Assembly: GCF_900168165.1 (NCBI RefSeq)
Contig: NZ_FUYV01000001.1
Location: 434,001 to 498,000, forward strand
From: Alkalitalea saponilacus
Lineage (GTDB): Bacteria; Bacteroidota; Bacteroidia; Bacteroidales; Marinilabiliaceae
Length of the DNA stretch: 64,000 bases
Direction: 5' to 3'
A model generated the notes under the pieces. The model was not told the DNA's origin, made no database searches, and was given only the letters and a program-made list of their open reading frames with translations. A program made the position numbers and the translations under genes. Positions 43,988-52,711 of the stretch are shown here, piece after piece. Position 1 is the first letter of the stretch, and each line of letters opens with the position of its first letter.

Positions 43988-44536
43988 TTAGCTAAGTACC
44001 ATCATAAACTCACTCTCCAGAACATCTGATTCATCCATGGATGCTGTCCAGATTTTCCAGGTGATGAGATACTTTTTCAAAATGAGAAAAAAGGTGAGTG
44101 GGAATTCATCCTTTTGCCAAATTTGTGCGTAGTTTAGCAGCCCTTTCTTTTTGATCAGCCCGTCGAGTTCCTTTATAATGACGTAGTAAAATGATTTTAA
44201 TGGAACGGAGCCTTCAATGATCTCTTCGGGTTGATTGTTTTCCTCAAAGGCATTAGTATTTCTGATCAAAGTGAAATCTATTGTTTCTCCATCAAGCGAT
44301 GAGAACTCCATGGTAAAAACACAGTTATCGCAATACCATTCAACTCCGGCGCTGTTTTCCTCACCCCATAAATGAGCCGGAGTTTGAACTAAATCGACCA
44401 TGGATTTGAGCAAATCGCCCAATGGATTGCTGGCATTCAATGCTTCAAACTGAAGTTTCTTCTTTTTATATATGAAGTAACCTCCTGCTTTGCCTGTTTC
44501 TATCAGATCGTATTTGAAAGTAAGTGTGTTTTTCAT
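43988..44536 (-). CDS. Conserved-looking hypothetical protein
   Basis: A 182-residue protein without signal peptide or membrane helix. It mixes strands and helices, with a tryptophan pair in LITWKIWTASMDE near the C-terminus and YCDNCVF (CxxC). No family was recognised. The ATG at 44536 precedes hydF by 10 bases (stop to start), so the two are probably cotranscribed, but a link to hydrogenase maturation is unsupported. Confidence 0.6.
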   Translation of the reverse strand: MKNTLTFKYDLIETGKAGGYFIYKKKKLQFEALNASNPLGDLLKSMVDLVQTPAHLWGEENSAGVEWYCDNCVFTMEFSSLDGETIDFTLIRNTNAFEENNQPEEIIEGSVPLKSFYYVIIKELDGLIKKKGLLNYAQIWQKDEFPLTFFLILKKYLITWKIWTASMDESDVLESEFMMVLS

Positions 44537-44891
44537 TAATGATCTATCGACTCTAATTGGTTACTTTGTTATTAAATATTTGGTTGGTATAGAAATAATA
44601 TAAGATGCAGCAATTTCAGGTTCTATCTGCAATCCATACACCATTCCCGTTTACGGGGAATGCTTTAGATCCAACTCTCTAAATGATAGGATGAAAGTAT
44701 GAAAAAAATAATTGTAATCGATCTCTTTTTTAATGTTTTTCAGCATTATGGCTAATTTTTTGTTGTTGATACTAATATCGTTTTAGTTTTGCTGTAATCT
44801 GGTGTCTAAAAAAAATATTATCTTTATTATTAAATTAGCATGTACCCGAATGTTTGAGTTTGCAGGTCTTATGGGTAGAATTGAATTTTAT

Positions 44892-45914
44892 ATGTTGAGG
44901 ATTTTTCTTTTGATTGGAAGTGTGGTTCTTTCATTGTTTTTATATGAAAGTAAGGGTCAGGTTCGTTACGATGCGGATCCATCAGCCTTTTTGTTGCCCG
45001 AAGAAGCGCCTGCGACTGTGAGGCTGCTTGCTTCCGGGTTGATCTCTACCGGATTGGATGAGACCGGAGGGGTTTTTTCACCCGATTACCATCAGTTTTA
45101 TTTCACCATCAACCATCGGAACGAAACTTTTGCCATTGTATATATTCGGTATGAGTCGAGCGTTTGGCGATATCCGGAGGTGGTTTCATTCTCAGGGTTA
45201 TATAATGATGCCGATCCTTTTATAACCGAATGCGGTACCCGTTTGTACTTCTCTTCAACTCGTCCGGTTGAGGAGGGGGGAAGATCTGATGTCTGGAACA
45301 TTTGGTATGTTCAAAGATATGATGGTGGATGGGGAGAACCTGTACCGGTTGTATTTGATCCAGACCGCCATGAGCGTCATCCTTCAAAAACCAATGCCGG
45401 AGATCTGTATTTTCATGCAGATTATGGAAGTTCTCTTGTTACATATGATTTAATGGCCACCAATATCTATGTCTCAACTTTTGTGGATAGTAATTTTAAC
45501 CAACCCACAAAGGTTGTCAGTTATTTGCTTAGCGACTATGCTGATTTCTCCCCGGTGGTTTCACCTGATGGAAGATATTTGATATTCGCATCAAACCGAC
45601 CCGGTGGTTTTGGCGGAGCAGATCTTTATATTACATTTCGCGATGGTGAAGGCAATTGGGGAAAGGTTGAGAATATGGGCGAGATAATAAATGGTAGCGA
45701 CAATGAACATTTTCCTTCCATTTCGCCCGATGGACGGTTTCTGTTTTTCTCAAGCAATCGCAGAGTGCCTCATGTTCGCACTTCGCGGCAAATGGATTAC
45801 ACTTATTTTAAGCGCACAGGTCTTGGTCCCGGTAATGGCTTCAACGATATTTATATGATTGGCACTTACCAATTTGATCCGGAGTCGACGAAGGAAAAGC
45901 CTGAAGATGAATGA
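44892..45914 (+). CDS. Exported PD40/TolB-type beta-propeller protein
   Basis: From the ATG at 44892, 340 residues with a signal peptide (MLRIFLLIGSVVLSLFLYESKG). Four or more PD40/WD40-like repeats are visible: GGVFSPDYHQFYFT, ITECGTRLYFSSTRP, PVVSPDGRYLIFASNRPGG and PSISPDGRFLFFSSNRR. In Bacteroidota such domains occur in OmpA-linked envelope proteins; this one has only the propeller. An upstream GTG at 44802 would add 30 residues and bury the signal. Role unknown, presumably periplasmic binding. Confidence 0.75.
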   Translation: MLRIFLLIGSVVLSLFLYESKGQVRYDADPSAFLLPEEAPATVRLLASGLISTGLDETGGVFSPDYHQFYFTINHRNETFAIVYIRYESSVWRYPEVVSFSGLYNDADPFITECGTRLYFSSTRPVEEGGRSDVWNIWYVQRYDGGWGEPVPVVFDPDRHERHPSKTNAGDLYFHADYGSSLVTYDLMATNIYVSTFVDSNFNQPTKVVSYLLSDYADFSPVVSPDGRYLIFASNRPGGFGGADLYITFRDGEGNWGKVENMGEIINGSDNEHFPSISPDGRFLFFSSNRRVPHVRTSRQMDYTYFKRTGLGPGNGFNDIYMIGTYQFDPESTKEKPEDE

Positions 45915-46036
45915 GATCTTTAGATGTCTGTCCCTATGGTTCGGGAGTATCCCCATTGGAATCCGGGTTTTGTTTCTCTTCGCATCTTAATATTTAAGAG
46001 CCCCCTCGCATTGATAGTCAAAAAGGCTCTGTTATG

Positions 46037-47200
46037 CTACCAAACTGGTGTGGCGTAGGCTTTCACCTCTTTTCCTGAAATGGTATTACTGCAGAGAATA
46101 ATGAGTCTTTCAATCACATTTCTGAATTCACGGATGTTTCCAGTCCACGAGATCTCCTGAAGCGCTTCTATGGCCGATTGATCAAACTCCCTTTTGGCAA
46201 CTCCCAGCTCTTCTGAAATGAGGGTGTTAAAATGTTCGGCAAGAAGCGGAATGTCTTCTTTTCGTTCGTTGAGCGCCGGAACATGGATGATAATTACACT
46301 TAAGCGATGAAAAAGATCTTCCCTGAAGTTTCCTTGCCTGATCTCTTCCTGTAGATTTTTGTTGGTGGCTGCCAATACTCTTACATCTACCTTTATGTCT
46401 TTATCGCTACCTACCCTTGAGATTACATTCTCCTGAAGTGCTCTAAGTACCTTTGCCTGAGCGGCCAGACTCATGTCTCCAATTTCGTCCAAAAAGATGG
46501 TGCCACCATGTGCCTGTTCAAATTTCCCTTTACGTTGCTTTACTGCTGAGGTAAATGCTCCTTTTTCGTGACCAAAAAGCTCACTTTCAATAAGTTCAGA
46601 AGGTATTGCTGCACAATTTACTTCAACAAAAGGTTCCTGTGCCCGGTTGCTTTTTTCGTGAAGCCATCTTGCCACCAGCTCTTTTCCTGTTCCGTTGCTT
46701 CCTGTTATAAGCACTCTTGCATCGGTTGGAGCTACTTTGTCAATCATCTCCTTTACCTGTCTGATGGGTTCAGACTCACCAACCATTTCGAAGGTTTTAC
46801 TAACCTTCCTTCGCAAGACTTTGGTTTCTGTTACCAGGTCTTTCCTTTCAACTGCATTTCTTATGGTAACAAGCAATCGGTTTAAATCGAGGGGTTTCTC
46901 AATAAAATCGTATGCTCCTTTTTTGATGGCATCCACGGCCGTGTCAATGTTCCCATGTCCTGAAATCATTATCATGGGAGTTTCCTGACTTTTTTCCATG
47001 ACTTTTTGCAACACTTCAATGCCATCCATTTCCGGCATTTTTATATCGCATAGTATGATGTCGTATTTATTGTTGTCAAACAGTTCCAGCCCCTGAGGCC
47101 CATTTTCTGCCAAATCAACTTCGTTGTTTTCGTATTCCAGTATCTCTTTTAACGTATTTCTGATACTCTTCTGATCATCAATTACTAATATTTTGGACAT
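46037..47200 (-). CDS. Sigma-54 (NtrC-family) response regulator lacking a DNA-binding domain
   Basis: Response regulator whose AAA+ domain normally opens sigma-54 promoters. Receiver domain 1-120 with phosphorylation site D52 and acidic pair D8-D9; AAA+ domain about 140-365 with Walker A GSNGTGKE (167-174) and Walker B GTIFLDEIGD. The sigma-54-contacting loop is GAFTSA (214-219) instead of GAFTGA. The protein ends at residue 387 (TPVW) without the usual Fis-type helix-turn-helix, and none is encoded after the stop. No histidine kinase is adjacent. Confidence 0.88.
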   Translation of the reverse strand: MSKILVIDDQKSIRNTLKEILEYENNEVDLAENGPQGLELFDNNKYDIILCDIKMPEMDGIEVLQKVMEKSQETPMIMISGHGNIDTAVDAIKKGAYDFIEKPLDLNRLLVTIRNAVERKDLVTETKVLRRKVSKTFEMVGESEPIRQVKEMIDKVAPTDARVLITGSNGTGKELVARWLHEKSNRAQEPFVEVNCAAIPSELIESELFGHEKGAFTSAVKQRKGKFEQAHGGTIFLDEIGDMSLAAQAKVLRALQENVISRVGSDKDIKVDVRVLAATNKNLQEEIRQGNFREDLFHRLSVIIIHVPALNERKEDIPLLAEHFNTLISEELGVAKREFDQSAIEALQEISWTGNIREFRNVIERLIILCSNTISGKEVKAYATPVW

Positions 47201-47306
47201 AAGATGCTTTTATTGATCGTTACAATCGAATTACCTGGCGGAATTCGAAAAACAGACGTGCATACATCTGTTTAAGAAATGATGAGGTATAATTGAATTA
47301 TGATTT

Positions 47307-48245
47307 TTATAACTCGCTGTTGATTATTTGCAGAATGGCTCCTTCTTTCAATGCAAACGAGCATTGCCATACTTCCTGGTGTTTTATTTTTCCCAGTACC
47401 CACTGAACAATGATGCTGGCAGGCACAATGTTATCCACCCTGTCTCTATCCATACCCGGTATCACTCTGCGGACGTCGGCGGTGTTGGTTATCAGGGTTT
47501 GATGAATATCTTTTAAAAATGGTTCATGAATTTTGAAGGTGGTAATTTTAGACAAATCCAGAAGCGGGAACTCCTGATTGGCAATTATTGCTGCCAACGT
47601 GTCAAAAGAACCTGAAGATCCAACCACTTTGAATATTGGAAATTGTTTAACTGCGTTTAATAACGACTCCAGTTTTGAAGACAGATGTTTTTCAATGCTT
47701 TTTACCTGGTCGGAGGTGATTGGATCCGATGGAGTAAATTGCTCTAAGAGCCTGGCCACACCGACATTATAACTCTCTTTCCAGGCTATCCCGTTTTTGT
47801 TGGCAATAATGAACTCAACACTGCCGCCGCCAATGTCCATGATGAGAGTGTAGTAATTTGCTAACGGCACAACTTGCTTTACTCCGTCAAAAATTGTTTG
47901 CGCCTCCTCGTCTCCCGGGATTACGCGAATTGTCAGCCCCAACTCTTGCTTAACGCGTCGAACAAAATCAGCTCCGTTGGTTGCACTTCTGATGGCCGAA
48001 GTTGCAAAACAAAAAATGCTCTCCACCTGGTATTCCGAAATGGCTATCAGATGTGATGTCAATGCTTCAACGCCTCTTTTCATGGCTTCGGAGGTGATGG
48101 TGGCTTTGTGAATTCCTCCTTCTCCGAGTTTTACAGGATATTTTGATTCCGTTAGAATTCGATATGAATTATTATCTACCTCTGTAATAAGAAGATTAAA
48201 GGTGTTGGTGCCCAAGTCAATTATAGCAACTCTTGTTTTTTCCAT
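47307..48245 (-). CDS. Ppx/GppA family phosphatase
   Basis: Exopolyphosphatase or guanosine pentaphosphate phosphatase. The 312 residues begin with AIIDLGTNTFNLLI (phosphate-1 loop of the ASKHA fold) and have MDIGGGSVEFI (about 138-148), the phosphate-2 loop. It corresponds to the short, two-domain form common in Bacteroidota, without the C-terminal HD region of E. coli Ppx. Substrate choice (polyphosphate or pppGpp) is not readable. Confidence 0.88.
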   Translation of the reverse strand: MEKTRVAIIDLGTNTFNLLITEVDNNSYRILTESKYPVKLGEGGIHKATITSEAMKRGVEALTSHLIAISEYQVESIFCFATSAIRSATNGADFVRRVKQELGLTIRVIPGDEEAQTIFDGVKQVVPLANYYTLIMDIGGGSVEFIIANKNGIAWKESYNVGVARLLEQFTPSDPITSDQVKSIEKHLSSKLESLLNAVKQFPIFKVVGSSGSFDTLAAIIANQEFPLLDLSKITTFKIHEPFLKDIHQTLITNTADVRRVIPGMDRDRVDNIVPASIIVQWVLGKIKHQEVWQCSFALKEGAILQIINSEL

Positions 48246-48352
48246 ACTTAACTGTCTCCTTCTTATGGCTGATCTTTGAACATCTTTTATAAATTGATAA
48301 ACTCAAAGTTATAAAAATAACTTTGAGTTTAACCTTTATTAGGGATGAATGT

Positions 48353-49699
48353 TTATTTTGTCGAATACTTAAACCATTTCCATAGTTCCTTATAATCTAC
48401 TTTTTTGCCATACATCAATATGCCGGTGCGATAAATTCGTGCTGCAAACCATGTGGCAAACAGAAAGCCTGCCACCAGCAATACCATCGATAAGGCAATT
48501 TCCCATCCCGGAACATCAAACGGCACCCTTGACATCATCACAATGGGTGATGTGAGTGGGATCATTGAAAACCAGAAAACCAAATCACTGTGTGGATTTC
48601 TGAATCCGGCCATGGCAACCCACAGAGCAATGATTATGGGAATGGTAATGGGCAGCATGAATTGCTGTGAATCTGTTTCGTTATCGATGGCAGCACCAAT
48701 TGCAGCAAAAAGTGCCGCGTATAGCAAATATCCGCCGATAAAATAAAATAGAAAAAGCAATAGGGTATTAACAGGATTAATTGTGTTGATGGATTCCATT
48801 ATTTGATCGAATGCAAAAGCGGCTTCAATGTTTTCCATTTCTGCTCCGGCAGGATACTCTGTACCGGTCATCTCTATGCCATCCATTCTGGATGGCATAG
48901 GAGAATCTGAAAAAAACAGAGTTTTTACACCAACCAGAATCATTGCCGTTAATGCTACCCATAAAAGAAACTGGGTAAGAGCCACTAAAGCGATTCCGCC
49001 AATTTTGCCCAGCATCAACTGAAATGGTTTTACCGATGATATGATGACTTCAACAATGCGGTTGCTTTTTTCCTCCATTACCCCCCGCAAAACCTGAGTT
49101 CCATATATAAACACAAATAAATAGGTGAGGAATGCGAAAAGGATGCTCACAATCATCGCAATTTCTGTTGATGTATGTTTTTCGGTGCCGTCTTCACCCA
49201 ATTTTAAGGTGGTTATGTTAACTCTTACATCATTGACCTCCGCAATGATCTCATGAAGGCCTTCCATTTCGTATGTACGCAGTTTCTCATTCCTGAGAAA
49301 CTCACGGAGGTTACGTGTTATATGGTCTCTCACATCCATTGTTATCTGTCCGTCGGAGAAAAGTCTGATGGCGTCTGACCTTTTTAAAAGGTCGTCTTCA
49401 ATCAAAAGAAAGGCGTAATATCCCGATGTCGAAAAATTGCTTCTAAGTTCACTCTCTTTATTTACCGGCAGATATTCGAATTTCAACCTTTCGGTATCAT
49501 CAATGCGGTCTTCGTATAGCCCAGTGTAATCGATGATGGCTATTTGCCGTTCATCACGATCCTCCATGGTTGCAATCCATCCCGGAATCACAAACATGGC
49601 AGCAAAGAGCAGAGGACCCAGGATGGTCATGATGATGAAGCTCTTTTTTCTTACCCTGGTAAGGTACTCTCTTTGTAGAATTAGTATTGTTTTGTTCAT
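48353..49699 (-). CDS. ABC-2 type exporter permease (NatB-like)
   Basis: Membrane subunit of an ABC exporter. The 448 residues have an N-terminal helix (about 23-43), a large extracytoplasmic domain (about 45-180), then five helices from about 183 to 435, typical of ABC-2 permeases of the NatB/YhaP group. It starts 13 bases after the ATPase stop. NatAB of Bacillus exports sodium; the substrate here is not known. Confidence 0.85.
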   Translation of the reverse strand: MNKTILILQREYLTRVRKKSFIIMTILGPLLFAAMFVIPGWIATMEDRDERQIAIIDYTGLYEDRIDDTERLKFEYLPVNKESELRSNFSTSGYYAFLLIEDDLLKRSDAIRLFSDGQITMDVRDHITRNLREFLRNEKLRTYEMEGLHEIIAEVNDVRVNITTLKLGEDGTEKHTSTEIAMIVSILFAFLTYLFVFIYGTQVLRGVMEEKSNRIVEVIISSVKPFQLMLGKIGGIALVALTQFLLWVALTAMILVGVKTLFFSDSPMPSRMDGIEMTGTEYPAGAEMENIEAAFAFDQIMESINTINPVNTLLLFLFYFIGGYLLYAALFAAIGAAIDNETDSQQFMLPITIPIIIALWVAMAGFRNPHSDLVFWFSMIPLTSPIVMMSRVPFDVPGWEIALSMVLLVAGFLFATWFAARIYRTGILMYGKKVDYKELWKWFKYSTK

Positions 49700-49712
49700 G
49701 GCTTTGGTTGGG

Positions 49713-50630
49713 TTATTTGTTTTCGTTCACAACTTTAATAAATACGTCATCCATGCCGGGTAAAACCTCCTTGCAACTATGAATTTCACAATCGTTCATT
49801 ACCAGTTTCAGCAGTTGGTTCATGTTGTTTCCTTCATCCATTTTTACCAGCAGGGAGCTGAAACCGTTGGAGGGTCCGCTTTCGATAATCTCATAGGAAT
49901 TGTTGATGGTTTCCTTCAATTTATCTGTGTCTCCGGAGTATTCAAGTTTAATGAGATTCTCTCGATATTGGTAGCGAATATCATGTACAGCACCGTTCAA
50001 AATGGCTTTTCCGTTGTTTATAAGCGTGATGTGGTCGCAAAGAGCTTCCACTGAGCTCATGTTGTGGGTAGAAAAGATAATGGTAGCTCCCTCTTTTTTC
50101 AGATTCAGAATTTCATCTTTTAAAAGACTGGCATTGATGGGATCGAAACCACTGAATGGCTCATCAAATATAAGAAGTTGGGGGTTGTGCAGGATGGTTA
50201 CGATGAACTGAACCTTTTGCTGCATCCCTTTGGATAGTTCCTCCACTTTTTTGTCCCACCACGCCTGAATCTCAAATTTTTCAAACCAGTATTTGAGTTT
50301 CTTTAAAGCGTCCCGGCGGGACAGATCTTTTAATTGGGCTAAATAGAGAGCCTGTTCTCCAACCTTCATTTTTTTATAAAGGCCTCTCTCTTCAGGTAAA
50401 TAACCAATTCTGGCTATGTCACTGCTTTTAAGTGGTTTGTTGTTGATGAGGATGGAGCCACTGTCAGGCCCCGTAATTTGATTAATGATGCGGATAAGGG
50501 TGGTTTTGCCAGCTCCATTTGGCCCTAAAAGGCCAAATATTGTGTTTTCCGGAACAGAAACCGAAACATGATCCAATGCCAGATGACCGGCATATTGCTT
50601 TACTACGTCTTTTGCTTCTAAAAATGCCAT
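49713..50630 (-). CDS. ABC transporter ATPase (NatA-like)
   Basis: ATP-binding partner of the following permease. The 305 residues contain Walker A GPNGAGKTT (about 35-43), the signature LSKGMQQKV (about 133-141), Walker B LLIFDEPFSGFDP and the switch histidine in STHNMS, followed by a C-terminal accessory domain of about 90 residues typical of drug/sodium exporters. Confidence 0.92.
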   Translation of the reverse strand: MAFLEAKDVVKQYAGHLALDHVSVSVPENTIFGLLGPNGAGKTTLIRIINQITGPDSGSILINNKPLKSSDIARIGYLPEERGLYKKMKVGEQALYLAQLKDLSRRDALKKLKYWFEKFEIQAWWDKKVEELSKGMQQKVQFIVTILHNPQLLIFDEPFSGFDPINASLLKDEILNLKKEGATIIFSTHNMSSVEALCDHITLINNGKAILNGAVHDIRYQYRENLIKLEYSGDTDKLKETINNSYEIIESGPSNGFSSLLVKMDEGNNMNQLLKLVMNDCEIHSCKEVLPGMDDVFIKVVNENK

Positions 50631-50745
50631 TGTTCTAGGATTAGGTGATTACCTTTAATTATAAGAGCATTGTGCAAAAGTACGAAAAGAGTTGCTAGAA
50701 TTTAAAATGCAAAGTGAAATAATTGCTGTTTGTATGACTTGGATG

Positions 50746-51186
50746 TTAATTAAACATCCTATTCAACACCCCTTCACCCGAAATTATTTTATCTGCCAGA
50801 TTGTCGATGGTGGTGTTGGTTGTGAGTTGTTGATATTGGTCTCTTATTACCGCGTATTCTTTATGAATAGGGCAGGGTGCAGTGTCTGAACATTTGCTTA
50901 ATCCGATGCCACAACGGGTGAAAAGCGACATACCCTCAATGGTATTTATGATCTCGATGAGCGTGAGAGGTTTACTTTCAGGATCGAAAAAAAAGCCACC
51001 ACCTCGCCCGCGAACTGATTGAAGTAGTTTATTTCGAACGCAGGTTTGTAAAATTTTTGCCGTGAACTGTTCGGGAGCTTCAATTTCCCGGGATATTTCA
51101 CGATAACCGGGACGCACCGCGTCCCGGTTTTTTATGGTTATGTAGACCAATGCTCTTATGGCATACTCAGAGGCTTTCGACAACAT
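50746..51186 (-). CDS. Rrf2-family iron-sulfur regulator, NsrR-like
   Basis: A 146-residue Rrf2 protein with an N-terminal winged helix (SKASEYAIRALVYI, VRGRGGGFFF) and cysteines C92, C99 and C105 (RCGIGLSKC, APCPIH), the three-cysteine arrangement that ligates a cluster in NsrR and IscR. It follows the RIC repair gene by 16 bases. NsrR regulates RIC-type genes in response to nitric oxide, so a matching role is inferred. Confidence 0.85.
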   Translation of the reverse strand: MLSKASEYAIRALVYITIKNRDAVRPGYREISREIEAPEQFTAKILQTCVRNKLLQSVRGRGGGFFFDPESKPLTLIEIINTIEGMSLFTRCGIGLSKCSDTAPCPIHKEYAVIRDQYQQLTTNTTIDNLADKIISGEGVLNRMFN

Positions 51187-51202
51187 ATTGATTATTTTGC
51201 CC

Positions 51203-51925
51203 CTAATTTATTAATTTTTTCTCCAATTCTAATGCTTTTGGAAACAGGATGTTGTTTTCAAGATGTACATGTCGATGCAGGTCTTTTTCGAATGCCTTTA
51301 GTTTTTCTAAACCAACACGATACGTGTTGCAACCTTCTGGAGGAAGGGTGTAGTTGTTAGTCAGTTTTGAAATGGTACGAAATCTTTCACCCTCTCCGTC
51401 ATGTTCGTCATGCATGTTCTCAATGACATCTTCAATGGATTTGAAATTTTTCTTTTCAGGAAGTATACCTGTATCCAACGCTACTGCCAGTTCTTTCACG
51501 TATGGGAATAAGATCTCTTCTTCATCTTTTAAATGCTGCTTAAATGCTGTAATCGCCTCCCCAAATAGGTGCTCAATCTCTATTAATTCGTGGTGATTTG
51601 CACCATGCACATCTGCGAGTTTTGCAAGATAGGGAGGGATTGTTTCCAGATTTTCGCGCACAAATGTGTGGTGATGCTCAATGATGTGGTCGATTAGTTC
51701 AGCCGGGTTCAGTCTGTTTATGAGATCTGATTCCACATCGCGGCTGATCATGGCAGTTTCAAGTTCGCTCACCAGTTTGTTAGTATTTATATTGTTTTTT
51801 TTGGCAGCCTCTTCTATTGAGATGTTGCCTCCGCAGCAAAAGTCTATACCGTTTTTCAGAAAAACATCCGCTGTTTTGTAGTTTTTTGCTACCAATTTAC
51901 CAATTGTTTGATTTAAAATTGTCAT
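51203..51925 (-). CDS. ric: Iron-sulfur cluster repair di-iron protein RIC (YtfE/ScdA)
   Basis: Repairs iron-sulfur clusters damaged by nitric oxide or peroxide. The 240 residues have the N-terminal ScdA domain with the paired cysteines C30-C31 in DFCCGG and a hemerythrin-like di-iron domain (about 78-235) with histidines in IIEHHHTF, ANHHELIE, DEHDGEGERF and HRHVHLENNILFP. Together with the Rrf2 gene it forms a two-gene nitrosative-stress unit. Confidence 0.93.
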   Translation of the reverse strand: MTILNQTIGKLVAKNYKTADVFLKNGIDFCCGGNISIEEAAKKNNINTNKLVSELETAMISRDVESDLINRLNPAELIDHIIEHHHTFVRENLETIPPYLAKLADVHGANHHELIEIEHLFGEAITAFKQHLKDEEEILFPYVKELAVALDTGILPEKKNFKSIEDVIENMHDEHDGEGERFRTISKLTNNYTLPPEGCNTYRVGLEKLKAFEKDLHRHVHLENNILFPKALELEKKLIN

Positions 51926-51946
51926 AACTATTCTGTTTTAATTGAG

Positions 51947-52025
51947 GATAAAAAAGTCTTTAATATTGCAAATGTATATATTAGATATAAGATTACAGTA
52001 TAAAAAGACAAAAAAGTCTTTAAAT
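51947..52025 (-). promoter_or_regulatory. ric promoter with two 60-bp-spaced operator-like repeats
   Basis: AAAAAGTCTTTAA occurs at 51951-51963 and again at 52011-52023, exactly 60 bp apart. The second copy is preceded by AAAAAGAC (52002-52009), making an inverted repeat with GTCTTT. On the minus strand TACATTTG (51969-51976) fits a -7 element, so the repeats flank the promoter, as expected for an Rrf2 operator. Confidence 0.55.
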
Positions 52026-52078
52026 AAATTCAAAGCATTACAAACTTTACCCATTGCTTTTTCGTATTATTGTGAATG

Positions 52079-52615
52079 ATGGTAGAACAGATTATCGACA
52101 AATATTATCCTAGGGACAAAAAGGCAAGAAATATCCTTAAAACCCATAGCTTGATGGTTATGGAAAAGGCGCTACAGATAGCCTCTGAGCACCCTGAGCT
52201 GGAAGCTGATGAGATATTACTACGAGAGGGGTGTATGCTTCACGATATCGGCATAGTAGAAACCTATGCTCCGGAAATACATTGTTTTGGTGAACACCCT
52301 TATATTCTTCATGGAATCATTGGAGGTAATATGCTAAGAGAGCATGGATTACATCATTTAGCAGCAATTTGCGAACGTCACACCGGAGCAGGTTTGTCAG
52401 CAGATGAAATCATAACGCAAAAGCTACCTCTTCCTCATGTTGATATGCTTCCGGAAACTATAGAGGAAAAAATCATCTGTTTTGCCGATAAATTTTATTC
52501 AAAAGGAAAAGATTTAACAAAAGAGAAATCTCTTCATAAAGTCCGAAAAGGGATGAGCCGTCATGGCGAAACCCAGCTAAAGAGGTTTAATGAGATGTGT
52601 GAGATGTTTTTATAA
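52079..52615 (+). CDS. HD-domain phosphohydrolase
   Basis: A 178-residue protein (from the ATG at 52079; another ATG is 3 bases earlier) with HDIGIVET as the HD metal motif (about 55-62), preceded by NILKTHSLMV (first histidine) and followed by LHGIIGG, CERHTGAG and FADKFYSK (last aspartate). This is the single-domain HD hydrolase pattern acting on nucleotides or phosphoesters; substrate unknown. It is divergent from ric and shares its control region. Confidence 0.85.
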   Translation: MVEQIIDKYYPRDKKARNILKTHSLMVMEKALQIASEHPELEADEILLREGCMLHDIGIVETYAPEIHCFGEHPYILHGIIGGNMLREHGLHHLAAICERHTGAGLSADEIITQKLPLPHVDMLPETIEEKIICFADKFYSKGKDLTKEKSLHKVRKGMSRHGETQLKRFNEMCEMFL

Positions 52616-52711
52616 AAAGCGCACCACATCAAAAGATGATTGAATTCCGATTTCTCCAGGACTAATACCGGTTCCATTGGAGCAATACAGCGTAAATGTT
52701 TTCAAATTAAT

